Assembly: GCF_013343215.1 (NCBI RefSeq)
Contig: NZ_CP039150.1
Span: forward strand, 1-12,304
DNA: 12,304 bases
Origin: Acinetobacter sp. 10FS3-1
GTDB lineage: Bacteria > Pseudomonadota > Gammaproteobacteria > Pseudomonadales > Moraxellaceae
Direction: 5' to 3'
The notes below the pieces were generated by a model. The model did no database searches. It worked only from the letters and a program-made list of their open reading frames with translations, and had not been told where the DNA came from. The position numbers and the translations under genes were made by a program. Position 1 is the stretch's first letter. Each line of letters starts with the position of its first letter. Of the stretch, positions 6,128 to 12,251 are shown in pieces.

Positions 6128-6520
6128 CGTATTGGTTTGCTCGGTATAACTCCTGTCGTACCTTACTGTCCTTGTGCGTATCTGTATTCTTATTATTGTG
6201 TGGAACTTCCTGTTCCTGATGACTTCATCATAGTAAAAATGGGTTGAGGTGAATATCCGCAAAGTCCCTAAATTACTGTGCGCCAGGGCGTACAAAATAG
6301 CCTAAATTTTATCCACAAAAATTGGGGATAATTTCGGATGCAAGAGTCTTGTTACTTGGGCAAAATGCGGAAATTGAGTATTTTTTTAACCAATTTTAGT
6401 GGCTAAATATTACAAAGTTGCTTAAAAACTCACCTACTTATTACAGAAGCTAATTTTTGTGCATTTTGTGCTCAAGGTTGGGTTTTTAAGTTGTTGATAA
6501 ATAATACTATTTTAAAATGT
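6128..6520 (-). other. Non-coding stretch, candidate small-RNA region feeding the 6097-6127 terminator
   Basis: I see no convincing gene here. The 80-residue minus frame (6053-6295) runs through the terminator and has no ribosome-binding site. On the minus strand, GTACGCC-CT-GGCGCAC (6276-6291, one mismatch), ATGATGAAGTCATC and GGAACAGGAAGTTCC form short hairpins in a row, and then the strong terminator follows. This arrangement fits a structured RNA of about 150-200 nt. A consensus-like DnaA box TTATCCACA lies at 6309-6317. A relic of chromosomal DNA picked up by the module is the alternative. Confidence 0.35.
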
Positions 6521-6548
6521 GTTTCGTATAAGCTCTATTATGTTAAAT
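6521..6548 (+). other. pdif3: XerC/XerD recombination site, centre GCTCTA
   Basis: XerC-type arm GTTTCGTATAA (6521-6531), centre GCTCTA (6532-6537) and XerD-type arm TTATGTTAAAT (6538-6548). It points towards pdif4, which is inverted, so the regulator/exporter pair sits between opposed sites as in typical pdif modules. Confidence 0.92.
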
Positions 6549-6573
6549 AGGTAGGGAATCAGGCTCAATCATT

Positions 6574-7461
6574 TTATTTTAAGATGAGTTTTGAGTACTT
6601 AATTATATGGTCTGTAACACTTTCTAAATGGTAAGGTTGATGAATCCAATGATGCCAGTAGAGTTGAACTTTATTTTCTAATTCTGGACATAAATCAATC
6701 ATTTCATCTTGATCATAGAGGCTATTTAATTGGAATTCTGGAACCATTCCGTAACCTATTCCAAGTCGTATAGCGGTCAAAAAAGATTCTGAAGAGGGTA
6801 TTAAGTGAAAAGGGTAACTACCCTTTGTTAGACCGAATTGCTTTACTAAAATATCAAAATGAAGATGGTCTTTTTCATTAAATATTACAGCAGGTGCTAA
6901 GCATAGGGCTTGTCTATTTATGCCACTAGCAAACCATTTTTTTATGAATGCTTTTGTTGCGATCATTCTATATTTCATCACACCTAGATATTGAGAATTA
7001 CATCCTTTCATAGGTTTAGGTTCAATTGAGATACACGCATTAACAATTCCTTTTTCTAGTAAGGAATATGTATGAGCCTGATCATCAACGATTAGATTCA
7101 GCAATATTTTATTTTTTATAAGTACATCTTTGAGGGTTGGAAGTAACCAGGTTGCTAGGCTATCGGCATTAGATGCAATAACCACTTTAAAAAATTCAGC
7201 TTGTGACTTATTCATCAAATCATGTAAAAAATTCTGTTCCAATCTTTGACTTTTCTTTAAATATTCAAATACTTGCTGACCTGATGTGGTTAATTTACAA
7301 GGCTTACTACGTATTATTAATAACTGTCCTAATTCTTTTTCTAAAGCTTGCAATCTTAAGGTTACAGCAGATGGAGTCAGGCAGAGCATTTTTCCTGCCT
7401 GATCGAAACTACCAGTCTCAACTACCGCTAAAAAGGCTTCGCATTGTTTTTTTTCTAACAT
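6574..7461 (-). CDS. LysR-family regulator, ArgP/LysG type
   Basis: The 295-residue protein has the usual LTTR length. An N-terminal winged helix-turn-helix spans about 17-45 (SFDQAGKMLCLTPSAVTLRLQALEKELG region). The effector domain resembles E. coli ArgP: SNADSLATWLLPTL (97-110), ISIEPKP, and near the C-terminus IDLCPELENKVQLYWHHW. ArgP/LysG senses lysine or arginine and activates the divergently transcribed amino acid exporter gene, and here the divergent neighbour is such an exporter. The LTTR box at 7486-7506 lies between them. ATG 7461 lacks a clear Shine-Dalgarno sequence. The C-terminus ends 26 bp from pdif3. The effector (Lys, Arg or another cationic amino acid) cannot be told from the sequence. 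Confidence 0.9.
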   Translation of the reverse strand: MLEKKQCEAFLAVVETGSFDQAGKMLCLTPSAVTLRLQALEKELGQLLIIRSKPCKLTTSGQQVFEYLKKSQRLEQNFLHDLMNKSQAEFFKVVIASNADSLATWLLPTLKDVLIKNKILLNLIVDDQAHTYSLLEKGIVNACISIEPKPMKGCNSQYLGVMKYRMIATKAFIKKWFASGINRQALCLAPAVIFNEKDHLHFDILVKQFGLTKGSYPFHLIPSSESFLTAIRLGIGYGMVPEFQLNSLYDQDEMIDLCPELENKVQLYWHHWIHQPYHLESVTDHIIKYSKLILK

Positions 7462-7485
7462 AAGAATTATTTAGCCAACCCAAAA

Positions 7486-7506
7486 TATTCTTAATTTTAA
7501 TGAATA
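7486..7506. promoter_or_regulatory. LTTR box (T-N11-A) between regulator and exporter genes
   Basis: TATTC (7486-7490) and GAATA (7502-7506) form a perfect inverted repeat separated by 11 bp, the classical ATTC-N11-GAAT LysR-type operator. It sits in the 97-bp divergent intergenic region, 25 bp from the regulator start. That position fits the primary recognition site for autorepression and activation of the exporter gene. Confidence 0.7.
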
Positions 7507-7558
7507 AAAAAAACAAATACACATAATTCAAATAAATAGATACTTCAGATAAGTCAAT

Positions 7559-8155
7559 ATGGTTACATTTTTAACAGGATTGGGGGTTGGGTTTTCTCTC
7601 ATATTAGCCATTGGTGCTCAAAATGCTTTTGTTCTGAGACAAGGACTTAAGCGTGAATATGTTTTTAGTGTTTGTCTTATATGCGCCTTATCTGACTCTA
7701 TTCTTATTTATTTAGGAACTACAGGATTCTCAAAGATCGTTGAAGAATTTCCTTTAATTACTATTTTTGCTCAATATTTTGGAGCTGTATTTTTATTCAT
7801 TTATGGTTTGAGAAGCTTCTATTCAGCTTTTAGAAAACATACGCGTCTTGATCCGAGTAATATTGAAAAAGCTAATATTTATCATGTGCTAGGTACTTGT
7901 TTAGCATTTACCTGGCTCAACCCTCATGTTTACTTAGATACCGTTGTACTAATGGGTTCTATTTCCACGAACTTTGAAAGCGAGCTGCATATATTTACTA
8001 TGGGAGCAATCCTATCTTCTTGGATATTCTTCTTTTCTTTAGGACATGGAGCAAAATTTCTATTACCGCTATTCCAAAGTTCTATTTCATGGAAAATTTT
8101 AGATTTCCTCATAGGCATAATTATGTGGGTTATAGCTGTAAATCTCTTGTTCTAA
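7559..8155 (+). CDS. LysE/ArgO-family basic amino acid exporter
   Basis: This 198-residue inner-membrane protein belongs to the LysE/RhtB superfamily. The family signature GAQNAF (19-24) follows the first hydrophobic helix, and WLNPHVYLDT (119-128) is the diagnostic ArgO/LysE motif. About six hydrophobic segments are visible (near 5-25, 36-56, 66-86, 110-131, 143-163 and 178-198). The family exports lysine, arginine or toxic analogues with proton counter-flow. Pairing with an ArgP/LysG regulator supports cationic amino acids as substrate. ATG 7559 has only a weak ribosome-binding site. No terminator is seen before pdif4; readthrough would reach the terminator at 8225-8253, which belongs to the next module. 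Confidence 0.9.
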   Translation: MVTFLTGLGVGFSLILAIGAQNAFVLRQGLKREYVFSVCLICALSDSILIYLGTTGFSKIVEEFPLITIFAQYFGAVFLFIYGLRSFYSAFRKHTRLDPSNIEKANIYHVLGTCLAFTWLNPHVYLDTVVLMGSISTNFESELHIFTMGAILSSWIFFFSLGHGAKFLLPLFQSSISWKILDFLIGIIMWVIAVNLLF

Positions 8156-8195
8156 AAAGATGTGTCAGCAATCTACCTACTTTAAGTTTCTCTAA

Positions 8196-8223
8196 AATTA
8201 ACATAATACACCTTATATGAAAC
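8196..8223 (-). other. pdif4: XerC/XerD recombination site, centre GGTGTA on minus strand
   Basis: On the plus strand this reads XerD-type arm AATTAACATAA (8196-8206), centre TACACC (8207-8212) and XerC-type arm TTATATGAAAC (8213-8223). It is inverted relative to pdif1-3 and pdif5. The 29 bases 8189-8217 are identical to 12274-12302 of pdif6, so the two are a directly repeated, matching pair 4,085 bp apart. Confidence 0.92.
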
Positions 8224-8224
8224 T

Positions 8225-8253
8225 AAAAATGGGAGCTTTAAGCTCCCATTTTT
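8225..8253. terminator. Bidirectional terminator between pdif4 and hicB
   Basis: Fourteen-base arms (8225-8238 and 8240-8253) form a nearly continuous palindrome, AAAAATGGGAGCTT and its complement, with T-runs on both strands. On the minus strand it ends the hicAB transcript 45 bp after hicB. On the plus strand it can stop readthrough from the exporter gene. Confidence 0.85.
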
Positions 8254-8297
8254 GCTGAGTTTTTCAATTTTTAGGTAGTAGCCTAGGCTTCAATAAA

Positions 8298-8630
8298 TTA
8301 CGCACCTAAACGCATTAACTTTTCTTGAATCGCATCACTGACAAAGGCATTTAGAGAATTACTTGATGCTAAAACCGCCTTACGGTGTAATTCAGGGCTA
8401 ATACGGACATTAAAAGTGCCTTTGAATGGTTGATCAGGAGATTTTCCTAGTTCAGCACATGATTCTAAATAGCCGTCTACAGATTCCTGAAAAGCTTTCT
8501 CAAGGGCTTTTAAAGTTTCCGCTTCATAGGTAATAAGATCACGAATAAAAGCAAGTTTTCCAAATAACTCACCTGTTTCAAGATCAGGCTCAATTGTTCC
8601 GAGATAACCTTTGTATTTTAAATAGCTCAT
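8298..8630 (-). CDS. hicB: HicB-family antitoxin
   Basis: The 110-residue protein has the HicB layout: an N-terminal partial RNase H-like fold (YLKYKGYLGTIEPD, then the region around GKLAFIRDLITYEAETL) and a C-terminal ribbon-helix-helix DNA-binding segment FNVRISPELHRKAVL followed by SLNAFVSDAIQEKL (about 73-106). HicB neutralises HicA and represses the operon. Its ATG overlaps the end of hicA by four bases (8627-8630), indicating coupled translation. The toxin-first gene order is normal for hicAB. Together with hicA it fills the short pdif4-pdif5 module, where it could stabilise the plasmid by post-segregational killing. Confidence 0.93.
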   Translation of the reverse strand: MSYLKYKGYLGTIEPDLETGELFGKLAFIRDLITYEAETLKALEKAFQESVDGYLESCAELGKSPDQPFKGTFNVRISPELHRKAVLASSNSLNAFVSDAIQEKLMRLGA

Positions 8631-8875
8631 AAAAATCCCTCCTGCTTGAGTGCCTGTTTTACAGCTTTCAATGCCCCACCTTTGATTTCATTTTCAGGGT
8701 GTGGTCTATGCAGTAAAATCATATGTTCAGTTTTTTCATTAAAAAACCGAACACGAGAGCCTGCCATTTCAAATTTTTCATAGCCGAGCTGGCTCAGTAA
8801 AACGACTAAATCTTTATATGGAAACGTATTTTTTGAATTTCCAAATTTTTCCAATAACTTTTCCGTTTTACCCAT
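8627..8875 (-). CDS. hicA: HicA-family mRNA interferase toxin
   Basis: The 82-residue protein has the small dsRBD-like HicA fold: GYEKFEMAGSRVRFFN (31-46), then ILLHRPHPENEIKGGALKAV (53-72) and KQAL. HicA proteins cleave mRNA and are inhibited by HicB. The GSHH version of the active site is replaced here by GSRVRF, a variant seen in a HicA subfamily that keeps the HRPHP motif. Whether His56 or His59 takes over catalysis is not known from the sequence. It is the first gene of the operon; a good promoter lies 27-56 bp upstream. Confidence 0.92.
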   Translation of the reverse strand: MGKTEKLLEKFGNSKNTFPYKDLVVLLSQLGYEKFEMAGSRVRFFNEKTEHMILLHRPHPENEIKGGALKAVKQALKQEGFL

Positions 8876-8901
8876 ATTTTTGCCCTACTCAGTTACGACT
8901 A

Positions 8902-8949
8902 AGTATAGTCCCTTGAAATTAAAAAATGCAACTGAATTTAGTTGCATTT
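8902..8949 (-). promoter_or_regulatory. hicAB promoter with inverted-repeat operator
   Basis: On the minus strand, -35 TTGCAT (8926-8931), an 18-bp spacer and -10 TATACT (8902-8907) precede hicA. A perfect 10-bp inverted repeat (8924-8933 with 8940-8949, AAATGCAACT arms, 6-bp centre) covers the -35 box, and a second imperfect one (ACTCAG/CTAAGT, 8888-8905) overlaps the -10. Both are plausible HicB operators. The outer repeat overlaps pdif5 by four bases, so the promoter only just fits inside its module. Confidence 0.65.
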
Positions 8950-8973
8950 CATATAATCGCCATTATGTTAAAT
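8946..8973 (+). other. pdif5: XerC/XerD recombination site, centre TCGCCA
   Basis: XerC-type arm ATTTCATATAA (8946-8956), centre TCGCCA (8957-8962) and XerD-type arm TTATGTTAAAT (8963-8973). It faces pdif4 across hicAB, giving the opposed-site arrangement common for toxin-antitoxin pdif modules. Confidence 0.9.
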
Positions 8974-8979
8974 AGAATA

Positions 8980-9008
8980 AAAAGGGACCTCAGATTTGGG
9001 TCCCTTTT
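8980..9008 (-). terminator. Terminator of the crcB-ppa operon
   Basis: Ten-base arms AAAAGGGACC (8980-8989) and GGTCCCTTTT (8999-9008) close a 9-nt loop, with T-runs on both sides. It starts seven bases after the ppa stop codon on the minus strand and lies directly next to pdif5. Confidence 0.88.
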
Positions 9009-9015
9009 ATCTAAA

Positions 9016-9540
9016 TTATTTGTATGCTTGGATAGATTTTAGAATCTCCTGTCTGGCTTCTTCTACATTGCCCCAACCATTAAATTTCATCCATTTACCT
9101 TTTTCCAAGTCTTTATAATGTTCAAAGAAATGTTTCATTTGATCTAATTGAAGCTGAGGGAGGTCGCTCAGATCTTCAACATTGTTATATAGAGGTGTGA
9201 GCTTAGAATGAGGTACAGCAATGATCTTTGCATCAATACCGGCTTCATCTTCCATATACATGACTCCGACAGGTCTGCTGCGAATTACTGATCCTACAGC
9301 AACCGCATGGGGAGCTATTACAAATACATCTAAGGGATCACCATCCTCGCTTAATGTTTGAGGAATATAACCGTAATTGTACGGATATGACATTGCTGTA
9401 CTTAGAAAGCGATCAACCAATAAAGCATCATATTCTTTATTCACTTCATACTTGATGGGTTTAGCATTTGCCGGGATTTCGATGATGCTATTAAAGTCAT
9501 CTGGTGGATTAGTACCTGCTTTAACATTTTTAAAAGTCAT
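9016..9540 (-). CDS. ppa: Inorganic pyrophosphatase (family I, soluble)
   Basis: The 174-residue enzyme hydrolyses pyrophosphate to two phosphates in the cytoplasm with Mg2+. It matches E. coli Ppa (about 176 residues) closely: IEIPANAKPIKYEV (20-33), VDRFLSTAMSYPYNYGYIPQT (42-62), the signature DGDPLDV (66-72) carrying three metal-binding aspartates, DEAGIDAK (98-105) and HFFEHYKDLEKGKW. The catalytic set looks intact. It follows crcB by 26 bp, with its own ribosome-binding site (AGAAGG at 9548-9553). Both are downstream of a fluoride riboswitch. Family I pyrophosphatases are classic targets of fluoride inhibition, so an extra inducible copy would restore activity under fluoride stress. Whether this copy is itself less sensitive cannot be read from the sequence. 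Confidence 0.96.
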   Translation of the reverse strand: MTFKNVKAGTNPPDDFNSIIEIPANAKPIKYEVNKEYDALLVDRFLSTAMSYPYNYGYIPQTLSEDGDPLDVFVIAPHAVAVGSVIRSRPVGVMYMEDEAGIDAKIIAVPHSKLTPLYNNVEDLSDLPQLQLDQMKHFFEHYKDLEKGKWMKFNGWGNVEEARQEILKSIQAYK

Positions 9541-9566
9541 TGTTTTACCTTCTAATATTTAGATTA

Positions 9567-9947
9567 TTAATGATTAGTGAAAAATTGATAGGAAAGTATT
9601 CCTAGTACTGTAAAGATTAATGAACCTATTACATGGATGGCTATTGTTGAGATAGCATATTCAAACTTTGAAGCTTGTAGCAACGCAACAATTTCAACTG
9701 AAAATGTTGAAAAGGTCGTTAAAGCACCGCAGAAGCCTGTCACAACGAATAACTTATAATTAGGGCTTATTGAGCTATTTGAAAAAAATGATACAGCTAA
9801 TCCAATAATAAAAGCACCGATTAAGTTAACAATCACTGTCCCGAAAGGAATATTTTCAAATACGCTATTAAATCTTAGACTTATGCCCCAACGAAGCCAG
9901 GCACCGATTACAGAACCGAGAGCAATTGATAAAAGAGAAAGATACAT
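9567..9947 (-). CDS. crcB: Fluoride channel/exporter CrcB (Fluc)
   Basis: The 126-residue, four-helix membrane protein is of normal Fluc length. Markers are GSVIGAWLRWG (11-21), the conserved Asn in VNLIGAF (40-46), and GFCGALTTFSTFSVE (71-85), which holds the central-sodium and phenylalanine-box residues. Fluc proteins work as antiparallel dimers that let cytoplasmic fluoride leak out; a single symmetric-type gene is enough here. AGGAG (9953-9957) precedes ATG 9947 at good distance. The 5' leader of about 180 nt holds a fluoride aptamer and a terminator, so expression should rise when fluoride enters the cell. It is co-transcribed with ppa. Confidence 0.95.
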   Translation of the reverse strand: MYLSLLSIALGSVIGAWLRWGISLRFNSVFENIPFGTVIVNLIGAFIIGLAVSFFSNSSISPNYKLFVVTGFCGALTTFSTFSVEIVALLQASKFEYAISTIAIHVIGSLIFTVLGILSYQFFTNH

Positions 9948-10028
9948 GTCTGCTCCTAGTTATGAGCAGCAAAAGATATATAAATAAAGAACTTTATGAC
10001 GGGAAAACATAGCGTAGCTCCATTTTGT

Positions 10029-10059
10029 AAAAGCAGAGCACGCGACTACGTACCCTGCT
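10029..10059 (-). terminator. Riboswitch-controlled terminator upstream of crcB
   Basis: Reading the minus strand, AGCAGGGTACG and CGTGCTCTGCT (10049-10059 with 10032-10042) form an 11-bp stem with two G-U pairs and a 6-nt loop, followed by TTTTAC. It lies nine bases beyond the fluoride aptamer and 82 bp before crcB. This is the position of an expression platform: terminate without fluoride, read through when the aptamer is fluoride-bound. Confidence 0.75.
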
Positions 10060-10068
10060 TGAGGGAAA

Positions 10069-10122
10069 CGTAGGTATCATCAGCCAGAATTGGCGGTTTG
10101 TGTAAGGAGGATAGCCATCTCC
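10069..10122 (-). ncRNA. Fluoride riboswitch (crcB motif)
   Basis: The minus strand starts with GGAGATGG (10122 down to 10115), continues with a stem containing ATCCTCC, then the conserved AAACCGCC, and closes with GGCTGATGATACCTACG. These are the invariant blocks of the crcB RNA motif in the correct order and spacing: the 5' GGAGATGG strand, the pseudoknot-forming ACCGCC segment and the GCTGATGA-CCTAC 3' strand. The aptamer binds fluoride through Mg2+ ions. It controls the crcB-ppa operon, the expected gene set, which makes the assignment secure without a covariance search. Confidence 0.95.
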
Positions 10123-10132
10123 TTTGAGTACT

Positions 10133-10161
10133 ATTATTTAAAAATTGATTAGCTAATTCAA
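10133..10161 (-). promoter_or_regulatory. Promoter for the fluoride riboswitch operon
   Basis: On the minus strand, -35 TTGAAT (10156-10161), a 17-bp spacer and -10 AATAAT (10133-10138) stand just upstream of the aptamer. Transcription would start about 7 bases on, near 10126, leaving just a few bases before GGAGATGG. The match to consensus is moderate; position is the better argument. Confidence 0.55.
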
Positions 10162-10279
10162 CAACCTTCTATTATTAAAATACGTAAGTTTGATACTTTT
10201 TTATCTTTAGTTTAGTAAAACTTGAAACTTTTCATTTTTTCTATAATCTTTTTGGAAAGGGTGTCCAGCTAAGCTGAGG

Positions 10280-10328
10280 CAGGTGTTTGTTGTAGTCGGG
10301 CCGCTACAATATTGATAAAGAGCACCTG
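10280..10328 (+). promoter_or_regulatory. Nested hairpin leader before the small unknown gene
   Basis: CAGGTG (10280-10285) pairs with CACCTG (10323-10328), directly before ATG 10330. Nested within it TTGTAG (10290-10295) pairs with CTACAA (10304-10309). The outer arm lies beside the start codon, so the structure could mask translation initiation. A palindrome CAGCT-A-AGCTG (10266-10276) precedes it. No known riboswitch class is recognised. Confidence 0.35.
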
Positions 10329-10329
10329 T

Positions 10330-10539
10330 ATGTTTAATTTCAAGATTTTTAATAAAGTCTCTACGGAAGTATTGACGATCAAAAATGACCTTCAGCTTAA
10401 TGCTGAGCTGCAATTAATTAATAAATATAAAACGGCTATTTCTGAAGATTATAAACAGGCTATTGTTTTGATCTTTAAAGAACGTGGCTATACACGTTTG
10501 GAAATAGGTCAATTACTTGGGGAGCTAAAAGCTTCATAA
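10330..10539 (+). CDS. Small hypothetical protein, 69 residues
   Basis: The preferred start is ATG 10330 with a weak AAAGAG upstream; a TTG start at 10312 would add six residues. The protein is mostly helical and charged (LQLNAELQLINKYKTA, then EDYKQAIVLIFKERGY). It ends in TRLEIGQLLGELKAS, a segment with the spacing of a short helix-turn-helix but too short to call. It lies between the divergent fluoride operon and the SulP gene, on the same strand as the latter. Its own hairpin follows at 10554-10580, so it is probably transcribed alone. I do not recognise the family; a regulator of a neighbour is possible but unproven. Confidence 0.5.
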   Translation: MFNFKIFNKVSTEVLTIKNDLQLNAELQLINKYKTAISEDYKQAIVLIFKERGYTRLEIGQLLGELKAS

Positions 10540-10553
10540 AATACCGATTAAAC

Positions 10554-10580
10554 AAAGCTTGGATATAACATCCAGGCTTT
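10554..10580. terminator. Hairpin after the small unknown gene
   Basis: Eleven-base arms AAAGCTTGGAT (10554-10564) and ATCCAGGCTTT (10570-10580), one wobble pair, close a 5-nt loop. The T-run on the plus strand is short (TTT then AT), so termination of the small gene would be moderate. Confidence 0.55.
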
Positions 10581-10699
10581 ATAAAAAAGTACCTAGCTGT
10601 TACCCTTGTCCTGATTTTTTTTTACTCTAAAAAGTTCCTTCATCTTATGACACTTACGCCACCTTAAGTTTATTTACCGTCTTAAATCTGTAAATAACT

Positions 10700-10757
10700 C
10701 ATCACTGTCTAGTGATGTGGTGTAGTCGCTTGTGTGTTGTATATATCACATCACTAG
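10700..10757. promoter_or_regulatory. Compound inverted repeat upstream of the SulP gene, candidate operator
   Basis: CTAGTGATGTG (10709-10719) and CACATCACTAG (10747-10757) are perfect 11-bp reverse complements separated by 27 bp. The left arm also pairs with CATCACT at 10700-10706 (spacer GTCT), giving three copies of one recognition word. The spacer contains TATATAT, a possible -10 region. The arrangement 28 bp before the SulP start suggests a regulator site, or a switchable hairpin in the leader. Confidence 0.5.
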
Positions 10758-10784
10758 CCTATCTGAAAAATTAAAAAACAGGCT

Positions 10785-12245
10785 ATGTTTATGTTATCTA
10801 ATGTCCGAGAACAGTGGTTCTCTAACATCCGTGGGGATGTACTTGCCGGATTAGTCGTCGGTCTTGCACTCATCCCTGAAGCCATCGCATTTTCAATTAT
10901 TGCAGGTGTAGATCCTAAAGTCGGTCTATATGCATCCTTTTGTATTGCCGTCGTGATTTCTTTCGTAGGTGGTCGTCCTGCCATGATTTCAGCTGCCACC
11001 GGGGCTATGGCACTGCTTATGATCACATTGGTCAAAGAGCATGGGCTTGAATATCTGCTGGCAGCAACAATTTTGACAGGCGTGATTCAAATATTGGCAG
11101 GCTATTTAAAGCTTGCCAAGTTAATGCGGTTCGTATCTAAATCTGTGGTTATTGGATTCGTAAATGCGTTAGCGATCTTAATTTTTATGGCTCAGTTGCC
11201 TGAACTGATTAATGTGACTTGGCATGTATATGCTCTAGTTGCTTTAGGTTTGGCGATTATTTATCTCTTCCCTCTGGTTCCCAAATTAGGAAAATTACTC
11301 CCTTCTCCACTAGTCTGCATCATTGCAATCACATTATTGGCAATCGCTTTAGGAATTGATGTACGGACCGTGGGCGATATGGGGTCTTTACCTGACACAC
11401 TTCCAATGTTCTTGATTCCAAATATTCCTTTGAATATTGAAACATTGATGATTATTTTGCCTTATTCAGTCGCACTGGCGGCTGTAGGTTTACTTGAATC
11501 GATGATGACAGCAACTATCGTGGATGAAATGACAGATACGCCAAGTGATAAATATCAGGAATGTAAGGGACAAGGGATTGCGAATATTGCTTCTGGCTTT
11601 ATGGGTGGCATGGCCGGTTGTGCCATGATTGGCCAATCTATGATTAACGTAAAATCAGGCGGCCTTACACGCTTATCAACATTCTCTGCGGGTATTTTTC
11701 TTCTTATTCTGGTTGTATTTATTAGCGACTGGCTCAAAGTGATTCCAATGGCTGCATTGGTAGCGGTAATGATCATGGTCTCTATTAGTACTTTTGAATG
11801 GAGTTCTGTCACTCAGTTAAAAGATAATCCTAAGAGTAGTAATATCGTCATGATTGCGACAGTGATTGTAGTTGTTGCTACGCATAACTTGGCTCTAGGT
11901 GTATTAACGGGCGTATTGCTTTCAGCCTTGTTCTTGGCGAATAAACTTGAAAATGATATCCAGGTGACAGCTTCTTTTGAGGGAACGGCCCGTTTGTATG
12001 ATTTGAGAGGTCAGATCTTCTTTAGTTCTTCTGAAAAATTCATGCAAGGTTTTGACTTTAAAGAGGATGTAAAGGATGTGATTATTGATTTGACCCATTC
12101 TCACATTTGGGACGTAACATCAGTCGCCATGCTTGATTCTGTTGTAAATAAATTTCAAAAGAATGGTGTGAATGTCACTGTGCGTGGCTTAAATGAAGCT
12201 AGCTCTATCATGATTGATAAGTATGGAACACATGCCAGAATCTAA
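10785..12245 (+). CDS. SulP/SLC26-family inorganic anion transporter
   Basis: The 486-residue inner-membrane protein opens with the SulP signature (DVLAGLVVGLALIPEAIAF at 18-36, then GVDPKVGLYASF and ISAATGAMALLM). Multiple hydrophobic helices fill about residues 18-390. The C-terminal 90 residues form a STAS domain (LYDLRGQIFFSSSEKF and DLTHSHIWDVTSVAMLDSVV). Members carry sulfate, bicarbonate or other anions, so the substrate cannot be assigned from sequence alone. It is shorter than typical 550-residue members but has both domains. ATG 10785 is the first start; ATG 10791 is a possible alternative, and neither has a strong ribosome-binding site. It shares the pdif5-pdif6 module with the fluoride operon. 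Whether it contributes to anion stress or is unrelated cargo is open. Confidence 0.93.
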   Translation: MFMLSNVREQWFSNIRGDVLAGLVVGLALIPEAIAFSIIAGVDPKVGLYASFCIAVVISFVGGRPAMISAATGAMALLMITLVKEHGLEYLLAATILTGVIQILAGYLKLAKLMRFVSKSVVIGFVNALAILIFMAQLPELINVTWHVYALVALGLAIIYLFPLVPKLGKLLPSPLVCIIAITLLAIALGIDVRTVGDMGSLPDTLPMFLIPNIPLNIETLMIILPYSVALAAVGLLESMMTATIVDEMTDTPSDKYQECKGQGIANIASGFMGGMAGCAMIGQSMINVKSGGLTRLSTFSAGIFLLILVVFISDWLKVIPMAALVAVMIMVSISTFEWSSVTQLKDNPKSSNIVMIATVIVVVATHNLALGVLTGVLLSALFLANKLENDIQVTASFEGTARLYDLRGQIFFSSSEKFMQGFDFKEDVKDVIIDLTHSHIWDVTSVAMLDSVVNKFQKNGVNVTVRGLNEASSIMIDKYGTHARI

Positions 12246-12251
12246 GTGAAG

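Noticed and set aside
6053..6295. 80-residue open frame on the minus strand
   Set aside because: It reads through a strong terminator, lacks a ribosome-binding site and resembles no family; chance frame.
6309..6317. Consensus DnaA box TTATCCACA
   Set aside because: A single box far from the iterons in AT-rich DNA is not unlikely by chance; not evidence of a second origin.
10207..10413. 68-residue open frame on the minus strand, possibly an insertion sequence remnant
   Set aside because: It is antisense to the small gene and its leader, and no transposase motif or matching terminal repeats could be found.
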